A DNA stretch of 64,000 nucleotides from Duganella zoogloeoides (GTDB lineage Bacteria > Pseudomonadota > Gammaproteobacteria > Burkholderiales > Burkholderiaceae_D): positions 4,464,001-4,528,000 of the forward strand of contig NZ_CP140152.1 in the NCBI RefSeq assembly GCF_034479515.1, read 5' to 3'. Below the pieces are notes generated by a model that saw only the letters and a list, made by a program, of their open reading frames with translations, ran no database searches and was not told where the DNA came from. Made by a program: the position numbers and the translations under genes. This document shows positions 49,742-58,730 of this stretch, in pieces. The first letter of the stretch is position 1. Every line of letters starts with the position of its first letter.

Positions 49742-50662
49742 ATGTACACAAAATTGCACGAAGCAGCACGGCAGGTAGCCAGCATCATCGTCGGCAAGGA
49801 CTTGCAGATCCGCCAGGCGCTGGCCTGCCTGCTGGCCGGCGGCCACCTGCTGGTGGAGGACGTGCCGGGCGTGGGCAAGACCACGCTGGCGCACGCGCTG
49901 GCCATTTCGCTGGGGCTGCGCTTCAACCGCATCCAGTTCACCAGCGACCTGCTGCCGGCCGACGTGAACGGCATTTCCATCTACGACCGCGAGCAGAACG
50001 GTTTCGTGTTCCACCCCGGCCCTATCTTCACGCAAGTGTTGCTGGCCGACGAAATCAACCGCGCCACCCCGAAAACCCAGTCCGGCCTGCTCGAAGCGAT
50101 GGAAGAGCGCCAGGTCAGCGCCGACGGCGTCACGCGCGAACTGCCCGCGCCGTTCTTCGTGATTGCCACGCAAAACCCCACCCACCAGATCGGCACCTTC
50201 CCGCTGCCCGAATCGCAGCTGGACCGCTTTTTGATGTGCCTCTCGCTCGGCTACCCGGACGCCGCCGCCGAACGCGCGCTGCTGCTCGGCGAAGACCGCC
50301 GCGCGCTGCTCAAGACCCTGCCGGCGGCAATGACGTCGCACGAACTGGCAGAGGCCCAGCAATCGCTGCGCGCCCTGCACGTGGCGCCCACGCTGGCCGA
50401 CTACGTGCAGCGCCTGGCCGCCGCCTCGCGCCAGAACGGCATGTTCGCCGAGGGCCTCAGTCCGCGCGCAGCGATTGCTCTGTTGCAGGCCGCGCGTGCC
50501 TGGGCCGCGCTGGAAGGCCGCAACCACGTGCTGCCCGAGGATGTGCAGGCGGTGCTGGCGCCCGTATGCGCGCACCGGCTGCGGCCTGTCAAGGTCGCGC
50601 ACGGCACAGCGCTGGCCAGTCGCGACCTGGTGCTGCAATGGCAAAAATCGGTGCCGGTGTAG
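49742..50662 (+). CDS. MoxR family AAA ATPase
   Basis: The 306 residues include Walker A in DVPGVGKTTLAHAL (about 39-52), Walker B and following helix in VLLADEINRATPKTQSGLLEAMEERQV, sensor 1 in FVIATQNPTHQIGTFPLPESQLDRFLM and sensor 2 in LSPRAAIALLQAARAWAALEGR. MoxR ATPases act as chaperones, often with DUF58 and transglutaminase partners encoded beside them, as here. The next gene starts inside or just after this one. Confidence 0.95.
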   Translation: MYTKLHEAARQVASIIVGKDLQIRQALACLLAGGHLLVEDVPGVGKTTLAHALAISLGLRFNRIQFTSDLLPADVNGISIYDREQNGFVFHPGPIFTQVLLADEINRATPKTQSGLLEAMEERQVSADGVTRELPAPFFVIATQNPTHQIGTFPLPESQLDRFLMCLSLGYPDAAAERALLLGEDRRALLKTLPAAMTSHELAEAQQSLRALHVAPTLADYVQRLAAASRQNGMFAEGLSPRAAIALLQAARAWAALEGRNHVLPEDVQAVLAPVCAHRLRPVKVAHGTALASRDLVLQWQKSVPV

Positions 50663-51723
50663 CGGCCATGGCAGCCCGGGCGCAACTGCAGGCCTGGTAC
50701 CGCCACCGCCGCGAACGCTGGCTGGTCAGGCGTGACCGGGGCGACTCCGGTGCCGCCACCGGCATCACGCTCACCCCGCGCCGCGTCTACATCCTGCCCA
50801 CCCGCCCCGGCCTGGGCTTTGCCGTGCTGCTGCTGTTGATGCTGATCGGCGCCCTCAACTACAACTTGGGCCTGGGCTTCGCGCTGACCTTTTTCACCGG
50901 CGCCTGCGCGGTGGCCGACATGTTCCTCACCACCCGCAACCTGGTGGCGCTGAAGCTGACGGCCGGCCGCGCCGCGCCGGTGTTTGCAGGCGAGCAGGCG
51001 CAGTTCGAAGTGCAGCTGCACAATCCCACCCGGCGCGACCGCTTTGCAATCGTTATCGGCTTTGACGATGACGCCAGCTGGAAGTCCGCCGCGTCCGCCG
51101 CGGTTTCCCCGCCGCCCCCCCACCCGACCGATGTGGCGGCCGGCGCCACCAGTGCTGTCGTGCTGTCGGCGCCGGCGCCCGCGCGGGGCTGGCTGGCCGC
51201 GCCGCGCATCCGCCTGGCCACCAGTTTTCCGCTCGGGCTGTTTCGCGCCTGGTCGTACTGGAAGCCGGCCCGGCCGAAGCTGGAGCTGGCGATACTGGTG
51301 TACCCGGCGCCCGAAACGCCGGCGCCGCCGCTGCCCTCGCACGGCGCCGCCAGCGAGGACGGCCACGGTGCCGTGGGACTCGATAACTTCGCCGGCATCC
51401 GCCCTTACCAGCAGGGCGACCCGATGCGGCACCTGGCCTGGCGCCAGATCGCGCGCCACGATCCGGCGCTGGGCGGCCAGCTGGTGACCAAGCAGTTCGA
51501 CGGCGGCGCGGTGGCGGAACTGGCGCTCGATTTCGCCGAACTGCCGGCCCACCTGGGCCTCGAACTGCGCCTGTCGCGCATGACGCAATGGGTGCTGCAA
51601 GCGGAACTGCGCGCCCTGCCCTACAGCCTGCGCCTGGGCGCCGCGTCGTACGGCCCGGCGCTGGGCGACGCCCACCGCGCCGCCTGCCTGAGCGCGCTGG
51701 CGCTCTACGAAGGTCCCGCATGA
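50638..51723 (+). CDS. DUF58 domain protein
   Basis: The protein has about 361 residues if started at ATG 50638, which overlaps moxR by 25 bases; ATG 50668 is a close alternative. A pair of membrane segments (LGFAVLLLLMLIGALNYNLGLGFALTFFTGACAVADMF) is followed by a beta-rich region. The DUF58 core FAGIRPYQQGDPMRHLAWRQIARH lies near residue 255, a von Willebrand-A-like fold. It forms the middle of the moxR-DUF58-transglutaminase set. Its stop overlaps the next ATG (ATGA). Confidence 0.9.
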   Translation: MAKIGAGVAAMAARAQLQAWYRHRRERWLVRRDRGDSGAATGITLTPRRVYILPTRPGLGFAVLLLLMLIGALNYNLGLGFALTFFTGACAVADMFLTTRNLVALKLTAGRAAPVFAGEQAQFEVQLHNPTRRDRFAIVIGFDDDASWKSAASAAVSPPPPHPTDVAAGATSAVVLSAPAPARGWLAAPRIRLATSFPLGLFRAWSYWKPARPKLELAILVYPAPETPAPPLPSHGAASEDGHGAVGLDNFAGIRPYQQGDPMRHLAWRQIARHDPALGGQLVTKQFDGGAVAELALDFAELPAHLGLELRLSRMTQWVLQAELRALPYSLRLGAASYGPALGDAHRAACLSALALYEGPA

Positions 51724-53723
51724 AGCCGGCCGTGTTCGACCGCCTGCAACAGCTGCCGCGCGAAAAATCGGACACCCTGCTGTTGCTGGTGGCCGCGCTG
51801 ATGGTGCTGGTTCCCCATTTCGGCCACCTGCCGCTGTGGAACAGCCTGGCGGTGTGCGCAATCCTGCTGTGGCGCGCGGTGCTCACCTGGCGCGGCCGGC
51901 GCATGCCGTCGATCCGGGTACTGCTGCCGGTGTCGGTCGCCAGCATGGCTGGCGTGTACGCCAGCTACGGCACCGTGGTGGGACGCGATCCCGGCGTCGC
52001 CATGCTGGCGCTGCTGCTGGCCTTTAAACTGCTGGAGATGCGCGCACGGCGCGACCTGTTCGTGGTGGTGTTCCTGGCGCTGTTCGTCCTGCTGACGAAT
52101 TTCTTTTACTCGCAAAGCATGCCCACCGCGCTGTTCATGGTGGCCACGCTGATCGTGCTGCTCACCGCGCTGCAAACGTTTCAGTACACGGGCGTGGTGC
52201 CGCCGCTGGGTCAAAGACTCAAATTATCGGCGCGGCTGTTCGCGCTGGCCGCGCCGCTGGCGGTGCTGATCTTCATCGTTTTCCCGCGCATCCAGGGGCC
52301 GCTGTGGGGCATGCCCGGCGACGCCGCCGGACGCACCGGCCTGTCCGACAGCATGGCGCCCGGCACGCTGTCGTCGCTGGCGCAGTCCGAGGAGGTGGCG
52401 TTCCGCGTGCGCTTCACGGGTTCGCAGCCGCCGCAGCACCAGCTGTACTGGCGCAGCATCGTGCTGGGCGCCTACGACGGCAGCACCTGGACCCGCGTGC
52501 CGCGCCTGCGCGGCGTGCAGCGCCCAGACATTGCCATCGCCTTGCGCGGCGCGCCGGTGCGCCAGGAAATCACCATGGAACCGAGCGGCCAGCGCTGGCT
52601 GGCGGTGCTGGAGCTGGGCGGTCCGCAAGTGGCGATGCCGGGCTACGGCGTGCGCGATTCGGACGAGATGGAATACTTCACCACCACCCCGGTGAATCGC
52701 CGCGCACGCTACAGCGTGACGTCGTACACCGACTACGCGCTGCAGGCGAATGCGCAGCCGCCAAGCCTGGTGCGCTGGCTGGAGCTGCCGGCCGGCTTCA
52801 ACCCGCGCACGCTGGCGCTGGCGCGGCAACTGCGGCAAGATTCACCGCAACAAGACGGCGCTGGATTATCGCGGCAGGTACTGGACAAATTCCGCCGCGA
52901 AGCCTTCAGCTACACGCTGCAACCGCCATTGGGCGGACGCGACCTGGTGGACGACTTCCTGTTTACCAGCCGTGCCGGTTTTTGCGAACACTACGCCGGC
53001 GCCTACGTGGTGCTGATGCGCGCCATGGGCGTGCCGGCGCGGGTGGTCACCGGCTACCAGGGCGGCGAGCGCAATCCCGTCGATGGCTACCTGACCGTGC
53101 GCCAGTCCGACGCCCATGCCTGGGCCGAGATCTGGCTGCCGGGCCGGGGCTGGCTGCGCGTCGATCCCACCGCAGCCGTGGCGCCGGAGCGCGTGACCCG
53201 CAACCTGGCGCGTGCACTGCCGGCGCCGGTGGGCTTCAATCCCCTGTTCGCGCTGCAAAACGATCCCGATTCGTGGCTGGCAGCGTTCAGATTCCGCTAT
53301 GCGGCACTCAATAATGCTTGGAATCAATACGTCCTCGATTACAATCCCGAGAGGCAGCGTAGTTTCCTTGCAGAATTAGGCGGATTGTTGCTCACCTGGC
53401 GCACGGCGCTGGCAGCGCTGCTGGTGGCCGGCTTGCTGGCTTTGTGGCAGTGGCGGCGCCAGCGGCGCGCGGCCGATCCGCTCGAGGTCCTGTACGATGC
53501 CTTTTGCCGGCGGCAAGCGCGCCATGGCGACCCGCGCCAGCCGGACGAAGGCCCGGCCGCGTATGCCGCCCGCCTGCGCACGCGGCCGGCAAGTGCGGAA
53601 CAGCACGCCGCCGCCGACCGGTTTTTGTTACTGTACGGGACACTCAAATACGCCGCGCCCGATACCGAATCACGTACAGCGTCGCTGGCGACGCTTAAAA
53701 CACTGTTACCCCTATGCCGATAA
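51720..53723 (+). CDS. Transglutaminase-like membrane protein (TgpA family)
   Basis: The 667 residues have about five N-terminal membrane helices (25-200). A periplasmic region has the cysteine-protease-like core SRAGFCEHYAGAYVVLMRAMGVPARVVTGYQGGE (Cys), DAHAWAEIWLPGRGWLRVDPTAA (His and Asp). A further membrane span near 560-580 and a cytoplasmic C-terminal DUF4129-like part follow. TgpA of Pseudomonas is an essential periplasmic transglutaminase of this type. Start and stop overlap the neighbours (4 and 10 bases), so moxR to mltB is probably one transcript. Confidence 0.93.
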   Translation: MKPAVFDRLQQLPREKSDTLLLLVAALMVLVPHFGHLPLWNSLAVCAILLWRAVLTWRGRRMPSIRVLLPVSVASMAGVYASYGTVVGRDPGVAMLALLLAFKLLEMRARRDLFVVVFLALFVLLTNFFYSQSMPTALFMVATLIVLLTALQTFQYTGVVPPLGQRLKLSARLFALAAPLAVLIFIVFPRIQGPLWGMPGDAAGRTGLSDSMAPGTLSSLAQSEEVAFRVRFTGSQPPQHQLYWRSIVLGAYDGSTWTRVPRLRGVQRPDIAIALRGAPVRQEITMEPSGQRWLAVLELGGPQVAMPGYGVRDSDEMEYFTTTPVNRRARYSVTSYTDYALQANAQPPSLVRWLELPAGFNPRTLALARQLRQDSPQQDGAGLSRQVLDKFRREAFSYTLQPPLGGRDLVDDFLFTSRAGFCEHYAGAYVVLMRAMGVPARVVTGYQGGERNPVDGYLTVRQSDAHAWAEIWLPGRGWLRVDPTAAVAPERVTRNLARALPAPVGFNPLFALQNDPDSWLAAFRFRYAALNNAWNQYVLDYNPERQRSFLAELGGLLLTWRTALAALLVAGLLALWQWRRQRRAADPLEVLYDAFCRRQARHGDPRQPDEGPAAYAARLRTRPASAEQHAAADRFLLLYGTLKYAAPDTESRTASLATLKTLLPLCR

Positions 53724-54883
53724 AACCTCTGATTGCTCCCCTGCTGGCCTCCCTGCTGCTGACCTGCGCCGCCGGCGTCCATGCGCAAGGTGTGGACCGC
53801 TACGGCTACAAGCTGCCCCCGTCGCAGCACAAGAAAACCGCGCCCAAGAAAAAGGCCGAACCCAAGCCCGCGCCCAAGCCCGGCACCGATTACGTCGGCG
53901 AATACGTCAACTTCGGCGAGTGGAAGGAAGTGCGGACGTTCCTCGATGACGTTGCCATCCGCAACGGTTTCGACCGCAAGGAGCTCGACACCGTGATCAA
54001 CCAGGTGCGCTACCTGGACTCGGTGGTGCAACTGGTCAAACCGGCGCCGCCGGGCAAGCCGAAAAACTGGCAGGCCTACCGCGCCCTGAACGTCGATCCG
54101 GTGCGCACCAGCGCCGGCGTGCGGTTCTGGAACGAGAATGCCGAAGCGCTCGCGCGCGCCGAATCGCTGTACGGCGTGCCGGCCGAGATCATCGTTGCCA
54201 TCGTCGGCGTGGAAACCGTGTACGGCCGCATCACTGGCCGCTTCCGCGTGCTCGACACCCTGACCACGCTGGCGTTTTCCTATCCCGAGAGCCCGACGCG
54301 CGAAGCGCGCATGGCGTATTTCAAAAGCGAGCTGGAAGCGGCGCTGCTGTTCGCCCGCGCCGACGGCCTCGAGCCGCTTTCGATGCTCGGTTCGTTTGCC
54401 GGCGCCATGGGCATGCCGCAGTTCATGCCCAGCAGCGCGATGAAATACGCGGTCGATTTCGATGGCAGCGGCAAGATCGACCTGCTCGGTTCGAGCACCG
54501 ACGTGGTCGGCAGCGTGGCGTCGTTCCTGGCCGCCCATGGCTGGCAGCGCCAGGTAACGGGGCCGATCGCCTACCCGGTCAAAGTCTCGGCTAACCGCGC
54601 CTGGGAGCCGCTATTGCAACAGGGGTTGACGGCAAAATACAAGCCGCAGGACTTGTCGGCAGCGGGTGTCGTCCCCACAGTAGCATTGCCGGATCAGAAT
54701 TTGTATGGCCTGGTAGACTTGCAAAATGGTGGCGAGGCGACCGAATATTGGGCTGCCAATCCGAATTTCTTTGCCATTACCCAATACAACCGCAGCTACT
54801 TCTATGCGATGTCGGTCGTGGACCTGGGACAGGCGATCAAGGATGCGCGTGGCAATAACGGCGCTGTAGGGGCTGGTCTATAA
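53714..54883 (+). CDS. mltB: Lytic murein transglycosylase B
   Basis: The 389 residues have a signal peptide (to about VHAQG) and a Lys/Pro-rich linker (KKTAPKKKAEPKPAPKPG). The SLT-B domain follows, with catalytic Glu in IVAIVGVETVYGRITGRFRVLDTL and AGAMGMPQFMPSSAMKYAVDFDGSGKIDLLGSSTDVVGSVASFL. It cleaves peptidoglycan glycan strands to anhydro ends. There is no lipobox, so it is a soluble periplasmic form. It overlaps the transglutaminase gene by 10 bases, linking it to the moxR unit. Confidence 0.95.
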   Translation: MPIKPLIAPLLASLLLTCAAGVHAQGVDRYGYKLPPSQHKKTAPKKKAEPKPAPKPGTDYVGEYVNFGEWKEVRTFLDDVAIRNGFDRKELDTVINQVRYLDSVVQLVKPAPPGKPKNWQAYRALNVDPVRTSAGVRFWNENAEALARAESLYGVPAEIIVAIVGVETVYGRITGRFRVLDTLTTLAFSYPESPTREARMAYFKSELEAALLFARADGLEPLSMLGSFAGAMGMPQFMPSSAMKYAVDFDGSGKIDLLGSSTDVVGSVASFLAAHGWQRQVTGPIAYPVKVSANRAWEPLLQQGLTAKYKPQDLSAAGVVPTVALPDQNLYGLVDLQNGGEATEYWAANPNFFAITQYNRSYFYAMSVVDLGQAIKDARGNNGAVGAGL

Positions 54884-55317
54884 GGATGTAAGGAAGCGTA
54901 AATGCTCTTGAGACAAGTTCTTGAGAGCACTATCTTAATTACTAAATAGAAATTATCTTCCGTGCGACAACTAACTTAGCACGGCAAAAAAATATCCTGC
55001 ACACCAACAGAATTGCCTTACAATTAAGTTTAGTTGCTAATATGATGTGGGCACCGAAGCTTAGCACAAGAAGCGGTGTATAATTCTCACACAATGTTGC
55101 ATCTTGACAACAAGATCACACACGCAAAGCTTTTTTTAATTGCTGCTGAGTATTATATGGCGCGATGTTGTATAATTGTGTATATATTATGAAACTTTTT
55201 ATCCCGGAATTCCGTCCGTGTGTGAATTTTCCTGAGTAAGGAAGAACATTACGCAGCAAAGCGAGCTCCGAGTGTTGTACTTAGCAGGACAACTTTACAG
55301 AAGGAAAAGACGAAATC
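54884..55317 (+). other. 434-bp AT-rich leader region
   Basis: No gene is seen. The stretch is strikingly AT-rich for this chromosome. It has two small inverted repeats: TGCTCT/AGAGCA at 54903-54929 and CCGTGC/GCACGG at 54960-54984. TATAAT-like hexamers are found near 55077 and 55172. The end carries a good ribosome site (GAAGGAAAAGA before the ATG at 55318). It probably contains the promoter and a long 5' untranslated leader of the small helix-turn-helix gene; the first part is the 3' end of the moxR-mltB transcript. Confidence 0.55.
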
Positions 55318-55662
55318 ATGACAAACCAAGTCGGCATAGATATGAACAACGATGCGGATGGCGATGACCTGCTGCAATACAATCCCAACCGCCTGCTCGA
55401 TACCCTGATCGAGAACCTGCGTCTGAAAAACGATGCGGCCTTGTCGCGCGCGCTGGAAGTTGCGCCGCCGGTGATCTCGAAAATTCGTCACCACCGTCTG
55501 CCGGTCGGCGCCTCGCTGCTGATTCGCATGCACGAAGTGAGCGATCTGAGCATTCGCGACCTGCGTTACTTGATGGGCGATCGCCGCAACAAGTTCCGCA
55601 TCAGCGACAAACAGTTCAAACCGAAAGATCCGGTCGATTCCGGTTCGGGCAGCCAGGGTTAA
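55318..55662 (+). CDS. Small Cro/CI-like helix-turn-helix protein
   Basis: The 114 residues have a central stretch LLDTLIENLRLKNDAALSRALEVAPPVISKIRHHRLPVGASLLIRMHEVSDLSIRDLRYLMGD (about 25-88) that fits a five-helix lambda-repressor-like DNA-binding fold, with ALSRALEV...VISKIRHH as the helix-turn-helix. The tail (RRNKFRISDKQFKPKD) is basic. I cannot name the target. It stands alone behind a long AT-rich leader and ahead of a terminator-like hairpin. Confidence 0.75.
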   Translation: MTNQVGIDMNNDADGDDLLQYNPNRLLDTLIENLRLKNDAALSRALEVAPPVISKIRHHRLPVGASLLIRMHEVSDLSIRDLRYLMGDRRNKFRISDKQFKPKDPVDSGSGSQG

Positions 55663-55682
55663 TTCACCCCGGTCGTCACATC

Positions 55683-55720
55683 ATCCCGGCCCCTTATCCA
55701 GGGGCGCGGGATTGTTTGCT
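55683..55720 (+). terminator. Terminator-like hairpin after the HTH gene
   Basis: ATCCC and CCCC on the left pair with GGGG and GGGAT on the right with small internal mismatches, followed by a T-rich TTGTTTGCTTT. It lies 20 bases after the stop and may also serve the converging cysM. Confidence 0.6.
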
Positions 55721-55746
55721 TTAAGTTTCTGCATCAACGTTCTATA

Positions 55747-56649
55747 TCAGGCCGGGAACACACCGGTCGACAGGTAGCGGTCACCACGGTCGCAGACGAT
55801 GAACACGATCGTCGCGTTCTCCACCGTTTGCGACAGGCGCAGTGCGATCTCGCAGGCGCCCGCTGCCGAAATTCCGCAGAAAATCCCCTCTTCCGCCGCC
55901 ATCCGGCGCGCCATGCGTTCGGCTGCTGCCTGCGAAACCGATTCCACCTTGTCCACCCGCGTGCGGTCGTAGATCTTCGGCAGGTAGGCTTCCGGCCATT
56001 TGCGGATGCCGGGTATCGACGAACCTTCTTCCGGCTCGGCGCCGATGATCTGCACGCCCGGGTTTTGCTCTTTCAGGTAGCGCGACACGCCCATGATGGT
56101 GCCGGTGGTGCCCATGGCGCTGACGAAGTGCGTGACGCGGCCTTCGGTGTCGCGCCAAATTTCGGGGCCGGTGCTGTCGTAGTGGGCACGTGCATTGTCC
56201 TGGTTGCCGAACTGGTCGAGGATGATGCCCTTGCCGTCTTTTTGCAATTGCTCGGCCATGTCGCGCGCGTATTCCATGCCGCCGGTCTTGGGCGTGAGCA
56301 TGATCTGGGCGCCGTAGGCGGCCATGCTCTGGCGTCGTTCCACGCTGAGGTTTTCCGGCATCAGGAGCAGCATCTTGTAGCCGCGCAGCGCGGCCGCCAT
56401 GGCCAGCGCGATGCCGGTGTTGCCGCTGGTCGCTTCGATCAGCGTATCGCCGGGCTTGATGTCGCCGCGTTCCTCGGCGCGCTTGAGCATGGACATGGCC
56501 GCGCGGTCCTTGACCGAACCGGCCGGGTTGTTGCCTTCGAGCTTGCCCAAAATGATATTGTTGCGTGCCGCCGCCTCGGCGCCCGGCAGGCGGGTCAGCT
56601 GCACCAGCGGCGTATTGCCGATCGTATCTTCCAGAGTCTTGTAAGCCAT
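55747..56649 (-). CDS. cysM: Cysteine synthase B
   Basis: The 300 residues start MAYKTLEDTIGNTPLVQL. The PLP lysine is in EGNNPAGSVKDRAAMSML (about 42-48), with the phosphate-binding loop TSGNTG, and later MGTTGTIMGVSRYLKEQNP and FCGISAAGA. The motifs and length match the O-acetylserine (thiol)-lyase B subtype, which also accepts thiosulphate. The ATG at 56649 is chosen because the conserved N-terminus follows directly. It is divergent to the FAD/cNMP protein gene. Confidence 0.95.
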   Translation of the reverse strand: MAYKTLEDTIGNTPLVQLTRLPGAEAAARNNIILGKLEGNNPAGSVKDRAAMSMLKRAEERGDIKPGDTLIEATSGNTGIALAMAAALRGYKMLLLMPENLSVERRQSMAAYGAQIMLTPKTGGMEYARDMAEQLQKDGKGIILDQFGNQDNARAHYDSTGPEIWRDTEGRVTHFVSAMGTTGTIMGVSRYLKEQNPGVQIIGAEPEEGSSIPGIRKWPEAYLPKIYDRTRVDKVESVSQAAAERMARRMAAEEGIFCGISAAGACEIALRLSQTVENATIVFIVCDRGDRYLSTGVFPA

Positions 56650-56834
56650 CGTTTTCTTTGTCGGTGAGTGCGTCAGAACAGCCATTTTAATCCGAGTTGG
56701 GCTTGCGTGTATTGCAAGCACCACGATGGCCCCTCCCGAAAGGTCAAGGCGCGCCAACTCTTCACACGCACGCCACGCCTTGCGCTAGACTTCCATCCAA
56801 TCGCCACCCCGGCGCACCCACTTCTTTCCACATC

Positions 56835-58673
56835 ATGGCCATCTCCCCGCTCGACCCCATCGCCGCAGAAACGCACGACGCCCTCGCTTCCACGGCCACG
56901 GCTACCGCGTCCGCTCCCACGCTCGACCTGGAAAAGCGCGGCTACCAGATCTTCCCTACCCTGAGCCCCGGCGACATCAAGCACATGCTGCGGTTCGGCC
57001 AGGCGCGCACGTACCAGGACGGCGAACCGGTGATCGAAGCAGGCAAAACCTGCTATGGCCTGATGCTGGTGCTCAAGGGTGCGATCGCCATGTACCGCAC
57101 CAACGGCCTCGACGACCCGCTGCTGTTCATCACCCACACCGTCGGCCAGTTCGCCGGTGAGGTGGCGCAACTGTCGGGCCGCTCGCCGCTGGCCAACGGC
57201 TACGCAGCCGGCACCACCGAGGTGCTGGTGGTGCCGCCGGAATCGCTGCGCGCCTTGCTGGTCGCGCATGCCGACCTGGGCGAGCGCATTGTGCGGGCGT
57301 TGATCCTGCGCCGGGTGGGCCTGATCGAGCAGAACTCGGGCGGCCCCACCATCATCGGCGCGCGCAGCCAGGGCCGGGTACACGCGCTGCAAAGCTTCCT
57401 GTCGGCCAATGGCCACCCGTACAGCGTGATCGACCCGGCCGAAGACCTGCGCGCGGCCGACCTGATCGCCCTGCACCAGGCCAGCGGCGACGACCTGCCG
57501 CTGGTGGTCTGCCCCGACGGCGCCATCAAGAAAAACCCCACCGTGGTGGACATGGGCCGCTGCCTGGGCATGCTGCCCGAACTGAGCGAAGACAAGGTGT
57601 GGGACGTGATCGTGGTGGGCGCCGGTCCGGCCGGCCTGGCGACCGCCGTGTATGCCGCATCCGAAGGGTTGTCGGTGCTGGCGCTGGAAACGCGCGCCTA
57701 CGGCGGTCAGGCGGGCGCCAGCGCCCGTATCGAAAACTACCTGGGTTTTCCCACCGGCATCTCGGGCGGCGCGCTGGCAGGCCGTGCGTACGTGCAGGCG
57801 CAGAAGTTCGGCGTCGAGATCGCCATCCCGGCGCCCACCGGCCGCCTGATCTGCGACACCTGGCCGCTGCAAGTGGAAATGTGCGGCAGCTACCAGAAGC
57901 TCAAGGCGCGCACCGTGGTGCTGTCGTGCGGCGCGCGCTACCGCCGGCCGTCGCTGGCCAACCTCAAGCAGTTCGAGGGCAAGGGTGTTTACTACTGGGC
58001 GTCGCCGATCGAGGCCAAGCTGTGCCGCTCGGAAGAAATCGTGCTGGTCGGCGGCGGCAACTCGGCCGGCCAGGCTGCCGTATTCCTGTCGGGCCATGCA
58101 TCCAAGGTGCACATCCTGATCCGCCGCGACAGTCTGGCCGCCACCATGTCGAGCTACCTGATCGAACGCATCGAAGCCACGCCCAATATCGAGCTGCACA
58201 CGCACAGCGAAATCGTGGCGCTGGAAGGCAACGACGACGGCCTGAAACAGATCCGCGTGCGCAACGCCAAAACCGAACAGGAAACCGACTACGATGTGTG
58301 CCGCGTGTTCCTGTTCATCGGCGCCGATCCCAACACCGCGTGGCTCAGCGACTGCGGCGTGGACGTGGACGACCACGGCTTCATCCGGACCGGTTTCGAT
58401 GTCGCCAAGGCGCAATGCCGCGCCAACTTCGAAAACGGCGTCTATCCGCGCGAGCTGCCCAGCCGCGCAGCGCTGGAAACCAGCGTGCCGGGCGTATTTG
58501 CCATCGGCGACGTGCGCGCCGCCTCCACCAAGCGCGTGGCAGCCGCCGTGGGCGAAGGTGCTGCGGTGGTCTCGCAGATTCATCAGTTCCTGGCTAATCT
58601 GCCGGCGGACAAGCGGGCGTTGGCGGCCGAGCCGGCAGCCATCGCCGCATCAGCGCCAGCTGCGGCGGTGTAA
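56835..58673 (+). CDS. cNMP-binding, thioredoxin-reductase-like FAD protein lacking CxxC
   Basis: The 612 residues have three parts. An N-terminal cyclic-nucleotide-binding domain (about 30-150) shows VIEAGKTCYGLMLVLKGAIAMYR and GQFAGEVAQLSGRSPLANGYA. A thioredoxin/glutaredoxin-fold linker (about 165-240) shows HALQSFLSANGHPYSVID and LPLVVCPDG. A thioredoxin-reductase-like domain has FAD-binding VIVVGAGPAGLATAVYAA (about 257), GQAGASARIENYLGFP, NAD(P)-binding VLVGGGNSAGQAAVFL, and TSVPGVFAIGDVRAASTKRVAAAVGEGA. Where thioredoxin reductase has the redox CxxC the sequence reads GVYYWASPIEAKLC, so it cannot reduce thioredoxin in the usual way. The true substrate is unknown. Confidence 0.9.
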   Translation: MAISPLDPIAAETHDALASTATATASAPTLDLEKRGYQIFPTLSPGDIKHMLRFGQARTYQDGEPVIEAGKTCYGLMLVLKGAIAMYRTNGLDDPLLFITHTVGQFAGEVAQLSGRSPLANGYAAGTTEVLVVPPESLRALLVAHADLGERIVRALILRRVGLIEQNSGGPTIIGARSQGRVHALQSFLSANGHPYSVIDPAEDLRAADLIALHQASGDDLPLVVCPDGAIKKNPTVVDMGRCLGMLPELSEDKVWDVIVVGAGPAGLATAVYAASEGLSVLALETRAYGGQAGASARIENYLGFPTGISGGALAGRAYVQAQKFGVEIAIPAPTGRLICDTWPLQVEMCGSYQKLKARTVVLSCGARYRRPSLANLKQFEGKGVYYWASPIEAKLCRSEEIVLVGGGNSAGQAAVFLSGHASKVHILIRRDSLAATMSSYLIERIEATPNIELHTHSEIVALEGNDDGLKQIRVRNAKTEQETDYDVCRVFLFIGADPNTAWLSDCGVDVDDHGFIRTGFDVAKAQCRANFENGVYPRELPSRAALETSVPGVFAIGDVRAASTKRVAAAVGEGAAVVSQIHQFLANLPADKRALAAEPAAIAASAPAAAV

Positions 58674-58730
58674 GCCGCCGGGCCGCTGGCTGGCTACATT
58701 GGCCCGATCATTGAGACGTTTAACGCCTGC

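Noticed and set aside
54960..54984. Terminator of mltB
   Set aside because: The CCGTGC/GCACGG stem is followed by A rather than T on the coding strand, so it does not fit a Rho-independent terminator for that gene.
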